From: Bog-473 sp963744935
GTDB lineage: Bacteria; Actinomycetota; Acidimicrobiia; Acidimicrobiales; RAAP-2
Direction: 5' to 3'
Assembly (NCBI GenBank): GCA_963744935.1
Contig: CAVUVM010000012.1
Span: 310,001-374,000, forward strand
Length of the DNA stretch: 64,000 nucleotides
Part shown: piece after piece, positions 1 through 8,252 of the stretch
Numbering within the stretch: the stretch's first letter is position 1
Layout: every line of letters begins with the position of its first letter
Notes under the pieces: generated by a model
Database searches by the model: none
What the model saw: the letters and a program-made list of their open reading frames with translations, nothing else
Told to the model about the DNA's origin: nothing
Made by a program: the position numbers and the translations under genes

Positions 1-1
1 C

Positions 2-427
2 TCGCACTCGGTCTACGGCAAGGCATGGTCGGCGCTGCACCGGCCGCTGGACCCGCTGACCCAGGACGCATGCGCCTTCTACGGGGACCACGTGGTGTTC
101 GGCGACTACACCGGCGCCGTCCTCGAGGTGGAAGAGGGCAAGCGCATCGCGCATGCCCTCGGTGACCACAAGGCGGCGATCCTGGCGAACCACGGGCTGC
201 TGACGGTAGGGCGCACGGTGGACGAGGCCGCCTGGTGGTTCATCACGATGGAGCGCACCTGCCAGGCGCAGCTCCTGGCCGAGGCGGCTGGGACGCCGGT
301 GCCGATCCGACCCGACGTGGCCGAGAAGACCGCCGGACAGGCCGGTGGGCACGGCACCGGCTGGTACCAGTTCCAGCCGCTCTACGACCAGATCGTCGCC
401 GAGGAGCCCGACCTGCTCGAAGACTAG
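2..427 (+). CDS. Class II aldolase/adducin family protein (5' truncated)
   Basis: The reading frame is open from the first bases of the window, so the N-terminus lies outside; 141 residues are visible. The AILANHG segment (His near visible residue 64) and the SHSVYG start match the zinc-binding core of the class II aldolase/adducin fold (fuculose-phosphate aldolase, RhaD, AraD and many uncharacterised members). Family members perform metal-dependent retro-aldol cleavage or decarboxylation. The exact substrate cannot be read from the sequence. It ends 17 bp before the convergent SDR stop and probably belongs to the catabolic island that follows. Confidence 0.85.
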   Translation, partial: SHSVYGKAWSALHRPLDPLTQDACAFYGDHVVFGDYTGAVLEVEEGKRIAHALGDHKAAILANHGLLTVGRTVDEAAWWFITMERTCQAQLLAEAAGTPVPIRPDVAEKTAGQAGGHGTGWYQFQPLYDQIVAEEPDLLED

Positions 428-444
428 GAAGGCGCGACAGACCC

Positions 445-1353
445 TCAGTCGTCCGGATCGAGGTGGTCCATGAAGCGGGCCGACCAGCTCATGAGATCCG
501 AGGGGATCCAGGCGCCCGACTCGTCGTTTATTTCAGCCCAGTGCGCCGCGACGTCCTCGATGGTCGCTCCCTGTCCGGGCTCCACGTAGCCGACGGTGGA
601 CGCGATGTAGAGACGGGCGAAGCGCCCCGCCCCCGCCGCGTAGATCTCTCCGCTCACCGGGCAGGCCTCGTGGGCGAGATAGGCCGCCATCGGCGCAACC
701 TGCTCGGGGGTCATGGCGGTGGGGCCGCCGCTGCCCGCCATCCGTGTCACGGCGGCGGGCGCGATGAGGTTCACCGAGATCCCGTGCGCTTTCCCGGCCA
801 CGGCCAGGCTGCGGGTGAGGCCGATGACGCCGGCCTTCGCCGTCGCGTAGGACACGTTGGTGGGCAGGCCGAAGATGCCGCTCGATGTGGTCATCACGAT
901 GCGGCCGTAGCCGCGATCGACCATGTGCGGCCAGGCGGCGCGGGCGGTGTTGAACGAGCCCACCGTGTGCACGGCCAGGTGGCTCGCCAGGTTGTCCTCG
1001 TCTGCTTCGGGGAACCCGGCCCAGCGGATGATGCCGGCGTTATTGATGAGGATGTCGAGCCGCCCGAACCGCTCGACGGCGGCGGCCACGACCGCGCTGG
1101 CCCCCGCGGCGGTGGCGAGGTCGCTCGTGTCGGCCACCGCCACCCCACCGTCGCCGCTGATCTCGGCCGCAACGGCGGCGGCCGGGCCGGCGTCGGCACC
1201 CGTCCCGTCCACGGCACCGCCGAGGTCGTTGACCACCACCGACGCGCCGCGCGCGGCCAGAAGCCTGGCGTAGGCGCGGCCGATGCCCCGCCCCGCGCCG
1301 GTGACGACGGCGACCCGGCCGTCGAAGCGGTACTCCTCGTCGCGGTCGCTCAG
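445..1353 (-). CDS. SDR-family oxidoreductase (hydroxyacyl-CoA dehydrogenase-like)
   Basis: Short-chain dehydrogenase with a TGAGRGIG cofactor loop (about residues 18-25), NNAG, a catalytic Ser upstream of a YATAK pair, and an NDLGG stretch typical of the SDR part of multifunctional beta-oxidation enzymes. It is about 302 aa, longer than the usual 250, with a roughly 60-residue C-terminal tail. No ATG, GTG or TTG precedes the Rossmann motif in frame. The best start is a CTG whose last two bases begin the TGA of the upstream amidohydrolase (overlap CTGA), implying translational coupling. It likely oxidises a hydroxyl, perhaps on a CoA thioester intermediate, in the same pathway. Start uncertain, family certain. 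Confidence 0.85.
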   Translation of the reverse strand: MSDRDEEYRFDGRVAVVTGAGRGIGRAYARLLAARGASVVVNDLGGAVDGTGADAGPAAAVAAEISGDGGVAVADTSDLATAAGASAVVAAAVERFGRLDILINNAGIIRWAGFPEADEDNLASHLAVHTVGSFNTARAAWPHMVDRGYGRIVMTTSSGIFGLPTNVSYATAKAGVIGLTRSLAVAGKAHGISVNLIAPAAVTRMAGSGGPTAMTPEQVAPMAAYLAHEACPVSGEIYAAGAGRFARLYIASTVGYVEPGQGATIEDVAAHWAEINDESGAWIPSDLMSWSARFMDHLDPDD

Positions 1354-2594
1354 GCGGCCACCGGAGCCTTGAACCCGAGCAGTCCGCCGAGGGTGCCGCC
1401 CACCATGGCGTCGCGCTCGTCGAGCGGGACGCCCGTGAACTGCTCGGCCATGAGCTGGCGGCTGCCGCGGAACGTCCCCTCCGCGTGCGGGTAGTCGTTG
1501 CCCCACACGATCGTCGAGAGGCCGGTGATGTGCCGGCAGGCCACCGCCACCGCGTCGTCTTGGAAGGAGACGTGGAACTGGCGCTTGACGTATTCGCTCG
1601 GCGTCAGCGGGTAGGGCCACTTCTCGTTCAGCCGGAAGAGCTGCGCGATGCCCGTCTGCTCGCTGGCGGGCCTGGTGTCGTCCCAGACACCGAGCCACCA
1701 GTCGGGGTCCTGTCCGATGCCGGTGACCCAGCACTTGTCCATCGCGCCCACGAGCGACGCCAGCCAGTGCGCGTTGAATTCGATGAGGGCGAAATGGAGG
1801 TCCGGGTAGCGCTCGGCGACGCCGCCGCCGACGAGCTCGCAGATAACCTGCTGAGGGACGATGGTGCTGTAGATCGCCTGGGTGACCATGCGCTTGGCGG
1901 CGGACCTCTCGGTCATCGGCTGGTTGACCTGGGCCGCGTTCTCCATGACGACCTTGAGCGTGGTGGACGCCGGATCGTTGACCTTCACCCCGCCGGTCTG
2001 CGTGTGGATGAAGACGTGCAGGCCGTTCGCCTGGGTGGCCGCCCACACCGGGTCGAAGTCCCGCGAGTAATAGGGCTTGGGTGGCGTTGCGGGAAGCAGG
2101 ATGCCGCGGAAGCCGCCGGCGGCCACCCGCTCGATCTCGGCCACCGCGTCGTCGATGTCGGTGAGCGGCACCGGCGCCGTGGGGGCCAGTCGGTCGAAGA
2201 ACGGCGAGAACCGCTCCATGATGTAGTCGTTGTATACCCGCGCGTGCGCGATGGAGAGCTCGTGGTCGTCGGAGTAGAGGCCGAAGAGCGACAGGTTGGG
2301 GTGCATGACCCCGACGTCGACGCCGTCGAATGCGAGATCCTCGATGATCATCTCGGGGTCGCCCTCGGGCATGCGCCCACCCGTCTGGCGGTAACGCGAG
2401 ATCGTCCAGCCCTCGAAGCCAGGCGTGTGCAGTCGCCGGAAGATCCGCGCCCCGCCCTCGACGAGGGGTTCGACTTCGAAGTCGTCCTCCCACACGCCGC
2501 GGTCGCGCAGGTGCTTCGGGAGGCGGGTGATGAACAGGTCGGTGGGCTCCAGGATGTGCCCGTCGGCCGAGACGACAAAGGGCTTGTCCGGCAT
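1350..2594 (-). CDS. Amidohydrolase family 2 (TIM-barrel metal hydrolase)
   Basis: A 414-aa protein of the amidohydrolase_2 / ACMSD-like superfamily. The N-terminal ADGHILEP has the D-x-H metal ligands (D11, H13), a later FIHTQTGG supplies a barrel His, and GNDYPHAEG near the C-terminus carries the conserved Asp. Members hydrolyse or decarboxylate cyclic and aromatic-derived acids using Zn or Mn. The chosen ATG lies 13 nt after GGAGG; alternatives are an ATG at 2606 and a GTG at 2618, both with poorer spacing. It is the first gene of a leftward unit with the SDR and is divergent from the cyclase gene, with a shared palindromic operator between them. Confidence 0.85.
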   Translation of the reverse strand: MPDKPFVVSADGHILEPTDLFITRLPKHLRDRGVWEDDFEVEPLVEGGARIFRRLHTPGFEGWTISRYRQTGGRMPEGDPEMIIEDLAFDGVDVGVMHPNLSLFGLYSDDHELSIAHARVYNDYIMERFSPFFDRLAPTAPVPLTDIDDAVAEIERVAAGGFRGILLPATPPKPYYSRDFDPVWAATQANGLHVFIHTQTGGVKVNDPASTTLKVVMENAAQVNQPMTERSAAKRMVTQAIYSTIVPQQVICELVGGGVAERYPDLHFALIEFNAHWLASLVGAMDKCWVTGIGQDPDWWLGVWDDTRPASEQTGIAQLFRLNEKWPYPLTPSEYVKRQFHVSFQDDAVAVACRHITGLSTIVWGNDYPHAEGTFRGSRQLMAEQFTGVPLDERDAMVGGTLGGLLGFKAPVAA

Positions 2595-2659
2595 GTGCTG
2601 TCCCATTCCTCCGTGCACCGGCGACGACTCGCGCGGTTGCGCGAAGCTCCTGGGCGAAG

Positions 2660-2680
2660 GTTAGACCAACCGGTCGGTAC
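2660..2680. promoter_or_regulatory. Palindromic operator, copy 1 (shared 21-bp element)
   Basis: The intergenic space between the divergent amidohydrolase and cyclase genes holds a 21-bp element with the near-palindromic core ACCAACCGGTCGGT centred on ACCGGT. Its reverse complement matches 20 of 21 bases with 5524-5544 in the BVMO/Rieske divergent promoter. The spacing to the flanking starts is also alike (65 and 30 nt here, 66 and 31 nt there). The shape fits a TetR-type repressor site. The regulator is not identifiable from the window. Confidence 0.7.
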
Positions 2681-2710
2681 ATGGCAACGGAACAGGAGGG
2701 AACACGCGCG

Positions 2711-3769
2711 GTGACGAAGCGGTGGAAGCAGCGCCCGCCAGGGTCGACGTGGGGCGACTGGGGTGACGACGACGAGCTGGGCCGTATCAACCTGCTCACG
2801 CCCGACAAGGTTCTCCAAGGCGTGCGCGAGGTCCATGCCGGCGTCAGCTTCTGCCTCAGCCTCCCCCTCGACTATCCCGGCGGGACCGCGCTCAACCAGC
2901 GCCGGTACCCGCCGGTCGTCGCGCCAACCGAGGACATGAACGGTGTCCCGGCCACCTTCTACAACGTCCACATGAGCCAGATGGAGGACTTCGGTGACCC
3001 CAAGTACGTCGATGTGTGGGCCGACGACGTCGTGACGCTGTCGTTGCAGTACTCGACGCAGTGGGACTCACTCGCCCACGTCGGCGCAGAGTTCGACGCG
3101 GACGGGGACGGCGTCGAAGAGGCCGTGTACTACAACGGCTACCGCGCCGGCGTCGACCTCGTCGGTCCCCAACCCGACGCGCGCGGGGACGGCAGCCAGC
3201 ACAGGGCGTTCGCGCACCACCTCGGCCTCGAGCACATGGCATGGCACGGTGTGCAGGGGCGTGGGGTGCTCGTCGACCTGGCCCACCACCTCGGGCACGA
3301 GTGGCGCAGGGTCGACCGCTCGACACTCGAGGAGATCATGGCCGCCGACGGCGTGGTTGTCGAGCCAGGCGACATGCTCTTGTTGCACACCGGCTTCGCC
3401 ACGAGGGTGCTCGAGTGGTCGCGCAACCCCGATCCCGTGCAGATCCACACCATGTGCTCCTACCTCGACGCCCGCGACCCCGCGCTGCTCGAGTGGATCG
3501 CCGACTCGCAGATCTCGGCGCTGGTCGCCGACAATTACGCCGTCGAAGGCCTGCTCGGCAAGGACCGCGACCCGAGCCGGCATTCTTTCCTGCCCCTCCA
3601 CAACCTGTGCCTCTTCAAACTCGGGATCCCGCTCGGCGAGATGTGGTACCTCCACGAGTTGGCGTCATGGCTACGCGAGCACGGCCGCCACCGCTTCCTG
3701 CTCACTGCGCCACCGCTACGGATGCCTGGCGTGGTCGGCTCTCCGCTCACGCCGGTCGCCACGGTGTGA
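2711..3769 (+). CDS. Cyclase family protein (kynurenine formamidase-like hydrolase)
   Basis: A 352-aa member of the cyclase/kynurenine formamidase family (Pfam Cyclase), metal-dependent hydrolases acting on amides, esters or lactones. The region QYSTQWDSLAHVG aligns with the family HxGTHxDxxxH metal motif, with Q-S-T replacing the usual first ligand segment, as in the long actinobacterial branch that begins with a TKRWK-type N-terminus. The GTG start is chosen because AGGAGG lies about 11 nt upstream; an ATG at 2681 would add 10 residues but has no ribosome site. It is transcribed away from the shared operator. It plausibly opens a lactone or ester made by the adjacent Baeyer-Villiger enzyme, which is inference. 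Confidence 0.8.
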   Translation: MTKRWKQRPPGSTWGDWGDDDELGRINLLTPDKVLQGVREVHAGVSFCLSLPLDYPGGTALNQRRYPPVVAPTEDMNGVPATFYNVHMSQMEDFGDPKYVDVWADDVVTLSLQYSTQWDSLAHVGAEFDADGDGVEEAVYYNGYRAGVDLVGPQPDARGDGSQHRAFAHHLGLEHMAWHGVQGRGVLVDLAHHLGHEWRRVDRSTLEEIMAADGVVVEPGDMLLLHTGFATRVLEWSRNPDPVQIHTMCSYLDARDPALLEWIADSQISALVADNYAVEGLLGKDRDPSRHSFLPLHNLCLFKLGIPLGEMWYLHELASWLREHGRHRFLLTAPPLRMPGVVGSPLTPVATV

Positions 3770-3798
3770 TCACCCTCGCGTGAAGACGGCGCGCCCGC

Positions 3799-5457
3799 TC
3801 AGCCCCTCGCGCCGGCCGGCGCGGGCGCCCGTGAGAACGTGAACGAGTCGTAGTCGTTCGCGACCACGTCCGCGATCACCGAGAACAGCTTCGGGCGACC
3901 GCCGGAGTTGAGCAGGTAGCGCTTGGGCTTGCCCGGGATGTTGGTGCCGAAGTAATAGCTGCTCTCTCCGAAGGAGAGGGGGGACGAAGCACCGCGGTTG
4001 ACCATGTTGGTCCAACGCTCCTCGGCCCGCTCGCTCACCTCCACGATGTCGTCACCGTGCTCGCGGGCGTACACGAGCACGTCGGTGATGAAGTCGACCT
4101 GGTCGCTGTTGTAGCGCGGGTTGTTCCCGGCGGCCGCGTGCGGGCCCCCGGGGAAGAACAGGTTCGGGAAGCCGTGGGTCTGGACGCCGAGGAACGTACG
4201 CGGCCCGTCGGCCCAGTACTCAGTGAGTGCCAGGCCGTCACGGCCCCGGATGCCCATGCGCAACAGCGCGCCGGTTCCGAAGTCGAAGCCCGTTGCCCAC
4301 ACGATGATGTCGAATTCGTAGGACTCCCCGGTCGTCTCGATGCCGGTGGGCGTCACCCGCACCATCGGGGTCTCGGCGAGATCGACCAGCGCGACATTGG
4401 GCCGGTTGAACGCCTCGAAGTAGCCGGTGACGAAGGGCGGCCGCTTCTCCCCGAAGCGCTGGTCCTTGGGGATGAGCCGCTCCGCCGTCGCGGGATCGTG
4501 CACGATCCCGCGGATCTTGGCGGCGATGAAGTCGCACCACTCGGCGTTGGCGTCGGGGTTCGACAGCAGGTCCAGGTAGTTGCTGGTGAGCTTGGTGAAC
4601 CCGGGGCTGTTCCACATCTGCTCGTAAAAGCGCCGGCGCTCGTCTTCGGGGTCATCGAAGGCGGAGCGGTCATGGGGCGCATGGTGGAAGCCGTGCACCG
4701 ACGTGTTGAGGACGTGGCGCAGCTGCTCGAACCCGGCCCGGAGCTGCGCTTGCTGCTCGGTCGTGATGGGGGCGTTGTTGAGAGGGGTGCACCAATTGGC
4801 GGTCCGCTGGAACACGGTCAAGGAGGCCACGTCAGCTGCTATGGCGGGGGCGATCTGCACGCCGCTCGACGAGGTCCCGATCACCGCCACCCGCTTGCCC
4901 GTGAAGTCGACCGGCGTCGCCGGCCACCGGCCCGTGTGGTACGCCTCGCCCGCGAATTCCTCTCGTCCCGGGACCTCGGGCACATAGGGCATCGAGAGGA
5001 CCCCGGTCGCCGCGATCAGGTAGCGGGCGCCGACCTCGCTCCCGTCGCCGGTCGTGACGGTCCAGCGTCCCGCACTGTCGTCGAAGACGGCCGAGGTCAC
5101 GCTGGCGCCGAAGCGCATGTGCCGGCGCAGGTCGAAGCGGTCGACGACGTGGTTCAGGTAGCGCTCGGTCTCGGGCTGCGCGGCGAAATGCTCCTGCCAC
5201 TCCCACTCGTCGAAGAGGTCCTCGGAAAAGAGATAGCCATAGGTGTAGCTCTCCGAGTCGAAGCGCGCCCCGGGGTAGCGGTTCCAATACCAGGTGCCTC
5301 CAACGCCGGCGCCTGCCTCGAGGAGCAACGCGGAGTACCCCTCCTGACGTGCCCGGTAGAGCTGGTAGATCCCGGTGATGCCGGCACCGACGACGAGCAC
5401 GTCCACGCTCGCCGCGAGAGACGCTGCGCCGGCTGCCGGCTGGGCGGAGGTGTGCAT
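3799..5457 (-). CDS. Flavin-containing / Baeyer-Villiger monooxygenase
   Basis: Class B flavoprotein monooxygenase of about 552 aa. It shows an N-terminal FAD loop VVGAGITG (residues 22-29), GGTWYWNRYPG, the type I BVMO fingerprint as FAGEAYHTGRWP (168-179), a second NADPH Rossmann VIGTSSSG and a late ATGFD. Type I BVMOs insert oxygen next to a carbonyl, turning ketones into esters or lactones with NADPH and O2. An ATG at 5520 would add 21 residues but has no Shine-Dalgarno and abuts the operator; the ATG at 5457 has GGGG upstream and starts typical BVMO sequence. It is divergent from the Rieske oxygenase gene, sharing the second operator copy. Substrate unknown. Confidence 0.88.
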   Translation of the reverse strand: MHTSAQPAAGAASLAASVDVLVVGAGITGIYQLYRARQEGYSALLLEAGAGVGGTWYWNRYPGARFDSESYTYGYLFSEDLFDEWEWQEHFAAQPETERYLNHVVDRFDLRRHMRFGASVTSAVFDDSAGRWTVTTGDGSEVGARYLIAATGVLSMPYVPEVPGREEFAGEAYHTGRWPATPVDFTGKRVAVIGTSSSGVQIAPAIAADVASLTVFQRTANWCTPLNNAPITTEQQAQLRAGFEQLRHVLNTSVHGFHHAPHDRSAFDDPEDERRRFYEQMWNSPGFTKLTSNYLDLLSNPDANAEWCDFIAAKIRGIVHDPATAERLIPKDQRFGEKRPPFVTGYFEAFNRPNVALVDLAETPMVRVTPTGIETTGESYEFDIIVWATGFDFGTGALLRMGIRGRDGLALTEYWADGPRTFLGVQTHGFPNLFFPGGPHAAAGNNPRYNSDQVDFITDVLVYAREHGDDIVEVSERAEERWTNMVNRGASSPLSFGESSYYFGTNIPGKPKRYLLNSGGRPKLFSVIADVVANDYDSFTFSRAPAPAGARG

Positions 5458-5523
5458 GAAAATGGAGCCCCTGTCGTAGCCGGGTGGCCGACGCGACCTC
5501 GCGAGGTCCACAGTCGCCATGTT

Positions 5524-5544
5524 GTACCGACCGGTTAGTCTAAC
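5524..5544. promoter_or_regulatory. Palindromic operator, copy 2 (shared 21-bp element)
   Basis: The same element as 2660-2680 in inverted orientation, with core ACCGACCGGTTAGT centred on ACCGGT and flanked by GTCTAAC. It lies between the divergent BVMO and Rieske genes. Only one base differs from copy 1 over 21 bp, while the flanking sequence does not match, so it is a conserved protein-binding site rather than a duplicated promoter. Confidence 0.7.
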
Positions 5545-5575
5545 GCCAGTCGGCGCGCATCAGAGGGGCGACAGA

Positions 5576-6940
5576 ATGACGATCGTGGAGCACAAGTGGT
5601 CGGCTCTCCCGGTGCCCTATGCCATCGAGGTGCCGGACCGAGTCCGCAAAGAGCGCTACTACGACCCCGACTTCTATGCCATGGAAGCGGAGCTGATTTG
5701 GCCCCGCGTCTGGCAGATGGCCTGCCGGCTCGAAGAGATACCCGAGCCCGGCGACTTCGCCGAGTACCTGATCCTCGACCAGTCGGTGATCGTCATCCGC
5801 ACCGAGGACCTCGGCGTGCGGGCGTTCCAGAACGTGTGCCGCCACCGTGGGGTTCGCGTCGCCCAGGGCCGGGGCTCGCGCCGCGGTGGCTTCGTGTGCC
5901 CCTTCCACGGCTGGTGCTACGGCCCCGACGGGCACAACACGCGAGTGACCCAGCCAGGCGCCTTCTCCGAACACAATCTCGTGGCGGCCGACCTCGACCT
6001 GACACCGGTGCAGTGCGAGGCGTGGGGCGGGTGCGCGTGGATCAACCTCGACGACGGCGCTCCCCCGCTGCGGGAGTGCATCGAGCCCATCGCGAGCGTG
6101 CTGGACGCGTGGAGGGCGGAGTCGCTGCGGGCCGAGTGGTGGTACGCCTGCCGCCTGCCCGTCAACTGGAAGCTGGCCCAGGAGGCCTTCGTCGAGCAGT
6201 ACCACGTGCTGCAGGCACATCCCCAACTGCGGATCCCCGGGCGCTTTCCCGCCCGCAATCCCGCGGACTTCGATCCCCGCACGTTCGTCGACGCCGAGCT
6301 CGAGTACCTGCGGACGATGAGCGACGGCATGGCCGGGATGGTGCACGCCCGTGACGTGCAGATCGCCGAGGGGCTGGCCGATCTGGAGCTGCCGGCGGAG
6401 TTCAAGCTGGCGAGCTCGACGTGGGAGCAGCGCCTCAACGAGGCCGTCTCGGCGACCTATCGCGAGCGAGGGTGCGACATCCCCGACCTCAACGAGCTGA
6501 CGGACCAGGGTCTCAACGAGCCGATGGCGTACTGCTTCCCGCACTACTTTGTCCTGCCCATGCTCTCGAGCGCCTCCTCCTACCGCTTCCGGCCCCTCGG
6601 GCCCGAGGAGACCCTGATGGACATGTGGTCGTTGACGAGATTCCCGCCGGGCGACGAACCCGAGACGCCGCCGGTACCCGAAGCCTGGGAGTACGACGAC
6701 CCGCGGTGGCCACCCATCCCGGCGCAGGACTTCTCCAACCTGCCGCGCCAGCAACGCGGCCTGCACGCGCGGAGCTTCGAGTACATGCGCCTCTCTGAGC
6801 GCAACGAGGGCCACATCTCGAACTACCAGCGGGTGATCGACGGCTTCCTCGCCGGGCTTCCCTACGACAGACTCCTCCCCGCGCTGCGGAAGATCAACGT
6901 GAACCCCCTCGAGATGCCCGTGGTCGAGATCGGTTTCTGA
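5576..6940 (+). CDS. Rieske 2Fe-2S ring-hydroxylating oxygenase, alpha subunit
   Basis: A 454-aa oxygenase component. The Rieske cluster ligands are visible as C88-x-H90 and C108-x2-H111 (CRH ... CPFHGW). The mononuclear iron site is in NWKLAQEAFVEQYH with H210 and H215. Such enzymes use electrons from a ferredoxin/reductase to mono- or dihydroxylate aromatic, steroid or terpenoid rings or N/O-demethylate them. No beta subunit, ferredoxin or reductase is encoded nearby, so electron donors must lie elsewhere. The ATG has GAGGGG about 8 nt upstream. It is the first gene of a rightward unit with SnoaL-like, LLM and CMD genes, under the shared operator. Confidence 0.92.
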   Translation: MTIVEHKWSALPVPYAIEVPDRVRKERYYDPDFYAMEAELIWPRVWQMACRLEEIPEPGDFAEYLILDQSVIVIRTEDLGVRAFQNVCRHRGVRVAQGRGSRRGGFVCPFHGWCYGPDGHNTRVTQPGAFSEHNLVAADLDLTPVQCEAWGGCAWINLDDGAPPLRECIEPIASVLDAWRAESLRAEWWYACRLPVNWKLAQEAFVEQYHVLQAHPQLRIPGRFPARNPADFDPRTFVDAELEYLRTMSDGMAGMVHARDVQIAEGLADLELPAEFKLASSTWEQRLNEAVSATYRERGCDIPDLNELTDQGLNEPMAYCFPHYFVLPMLSSASSYRFRPLGPEETLMDMWSLTRFPPGDEPETPPVPEAWEYDDPRWPPIPAQDFSNLPRQQRGLHARSFEYMRLSERNEGHISNYQRVIDGFLAGLPYDRLLPALRKINVNPLEMPVVEIGF

Positions 6941-6951
6941 GGAACCGCGCT

Positions 6952-7356
6952 GTGCCAACCGAACGGTCCCTGGCCGAAGTGACCGCAGGCGTCAACGCAG
7001 CCATGGCCGCCTACGCCCATGCACTCGACGACGGCCGTACCGAGGACGTCGTCGCCATGTTCTGCCACGACGGCGAGCTCGACATGCCCGGATTCGGCCA
7101 CCTCAGCGGTCACGACGCCCTCCGGGAGGCCTACGGCCAGTGGCTGCCCGTGCGGCCCCAACGCCACCTTGTCTTGAACACGCTCGTCACCGAGTGGGCC
7201 GACAACGAGGCGTACGCGACGAGCGACGTGGTCTTCCTCCTCAAGGGCGAGCGCGGATGGGCCGTGCAGCTCGTCGGGCGCTATCACGACGTCCTGCACC
7301 GCGACGGTGACGTCTGGCGCTTTCACAGCCGGGTGGCAGAGTTCACCGACACGTAG
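6952..7356 (+). CDS. SnoaL-like / NTF2-fold protein
   Basis: A 134-aa protein beginning with GTG, 11 nt after the Rieske stop. The pattern (N-terminal helices AAMAAYAHALDDGR, FCHDGELDMPGFG, then GRYHDVLHRDGDVWRFHSRVAEF) is that of SnoaL/NTF2-fold polypeptides, small alpha+beta barrels that act as isomerases, cyclases, dehydratases or ring-hydroxylating oxygenase beta subunits. Beta subunits of Rieske dioxygenases share this fold, so a partner role is possible, though the length is shorter than typical beta subunits (about 160-180 aa). Function not assigned. Confidence 0.75.
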   Translation: MPTERSLAEVTAGVNAAMAAYAHALDDGRTEDVVAMFCHDGELDMPGFGHLSGHDALREAYGQWLPVRPQRHLVLNTLVTEWADNEAYATSDVVFLLKGERGWAVQLVGRYHDVLHRDGDVWRFHSRVAEFTDT

Positions 7357-7405
7357 CAGCGACCGGTAGGAGCGACGCGTAGGAGCGACGCAGCAGGACC
7401 GACGC
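7353..7405 (+). repeat. 13-bp imperfect tandem repeat
   Basis: Four head-to-tail units of GTAGGAGCGACGC (13-14 bp), two of them exact, run from the stop codon of the SnoaL-like gene to just before the ribosome site of the LLM gene. The array fills the whole intergenic spacer. It may be replication slippage; no coding or known binding function is evident. Confidence 0.7.
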
Positions 7406-7424
7406 AGAAGGAGGAATGGGGAGC

Positions 7425-8252
7425 ATGAGGTTTGGGCTCGACATCGCACAGCAGCGCATGTCCTGGGACGAGCTGGTGCGCAGGGTTCGCCTCGCCGAGG
7501 ACTTCGGTTTCGACGGCGTCTGGGGCTTCGACCACTTCCAGCCGATGTTCGGCGATGGACCCGGCGAGACCTTCGAAGGTATGACGACGCTGGCCGCTCT
7601 GTCAGGACTGACCTCGCGGGTCCGGCTCGGGCTTCTCGTCACCGGTGCCACCTACCGGCATCCGTCGGTTCTGGCGGCACAGGCCGTGACGATCGACCAC
7701 GCGTCGCACGGCCGGCTCGAGCTGGCCCTCGGAGCGGCCTGGTTCGAGAAGGAGCACCACGAGCTCGGCATCCCGTTCCCGCCGACGTCCGAGCGCTTCG
7801 ATCTGCTCGAAGACACCCTCGAGATCGTCACTCGCCTGTGCACCGGTGACGTCGTCTCCTACACGGGCAAACGGGTCTCGCTGCACGACGCAATCCTGCG
7901 CCCGCGACCCGTGCAGCTCCCGCACCCGCCCATCTGGATCGGCGGAACCGGCCCCCGGCGCACGCTCCCGCTGGCGGCGCGCTATGCCGACGTCTGGCAC
8001 GGCTTCGGCTCGCCGAACTCGCTGCGCGACGCCAACGCCCGCCTCGACCAGCTGGCCGAGGCCGCCGGACGCGACCCGTCGTCCATCCTGCGGGCAGGAT
8101 CCTTGTCCCTTGACGATCTCGACCTTGCCCGCAAGCACGCGGCCAAGTGGCGCGACGCCGGCTACGGCTACCTCGTCTGCGGGTGGCCCGGATCGGGCGA
8201 GACACAGGTCGAGTCGTTCGTCCGTGATGTGCTGCCGGAGTTCGCGGGATGA
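7425..8252 (+). CDS. LLM class F420-dependent oxidoreductase
   Basis: A 275-aa bacterial luciferase-like TIM barrel. The start MRFGLDIAQQ, FGFDGVWGFDHF, RVRLGLLVTGATYRHP, HGRLELALGAAWFEKEHHELGIPFP and PPIWIGGTGPRRTLPLAARYADVWHG are hallmark segments of the F420-type LLM family in actinobacteria. These enzymes reduce or oxidise substrates with cofactor F420 (some use FMN). An ATG at 7416 is also possible but touches its own GGAGG; the ATG at 7425 has proper spacing. The 3' end overlaps the next start as ATGA, implying coupling. Confidence 0.87.
   Translation: MRFGLDIAQQRMSWDELVRRVRLAEDFGFDGVWGFDHFQPMFGDGPGETFEGMTTLAALSGLTSRVRLGLLVTGATYRHPSVLAAQAVTIDHASHGRLELALGAAWFEKEHHELGIPFPPTSERFDLLEDTLEIVTRLCTGDVVSYTGKRVSLHDAILRPRPVQLPHPPIWIGGTGPRRTLPLAARYADVWHGFGSPNSLRDANARLDQLAEAAGRDPSSILRAGSLSLDDLDLARKHAAKWRDAGYGYLVCGWPGSGETQVESFVRDVLPEFAG

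Noticed and set aside
235..1494. Long plus-strand open frame across the SDR gene
   Set aside because: Its translation is Arg/Gly/Ala-rich without any known pattern and opposes well-supported SDR and amidohydrolase genes.
445..2808. A 787-codon open frame on the minus strand
   Set aside because: Only the part from 1353 to 445 is SDR-like. The upstream part overlaps the amidohydrolase in another frame and is a composition artefact.
3800..3830. GC palindrome CGCGCCGGCCGGCGCG as operator
   Set aside because: It lies within the C-terminal codons of the BVMO gene and is explained by Ala/Gly/Pro codons.
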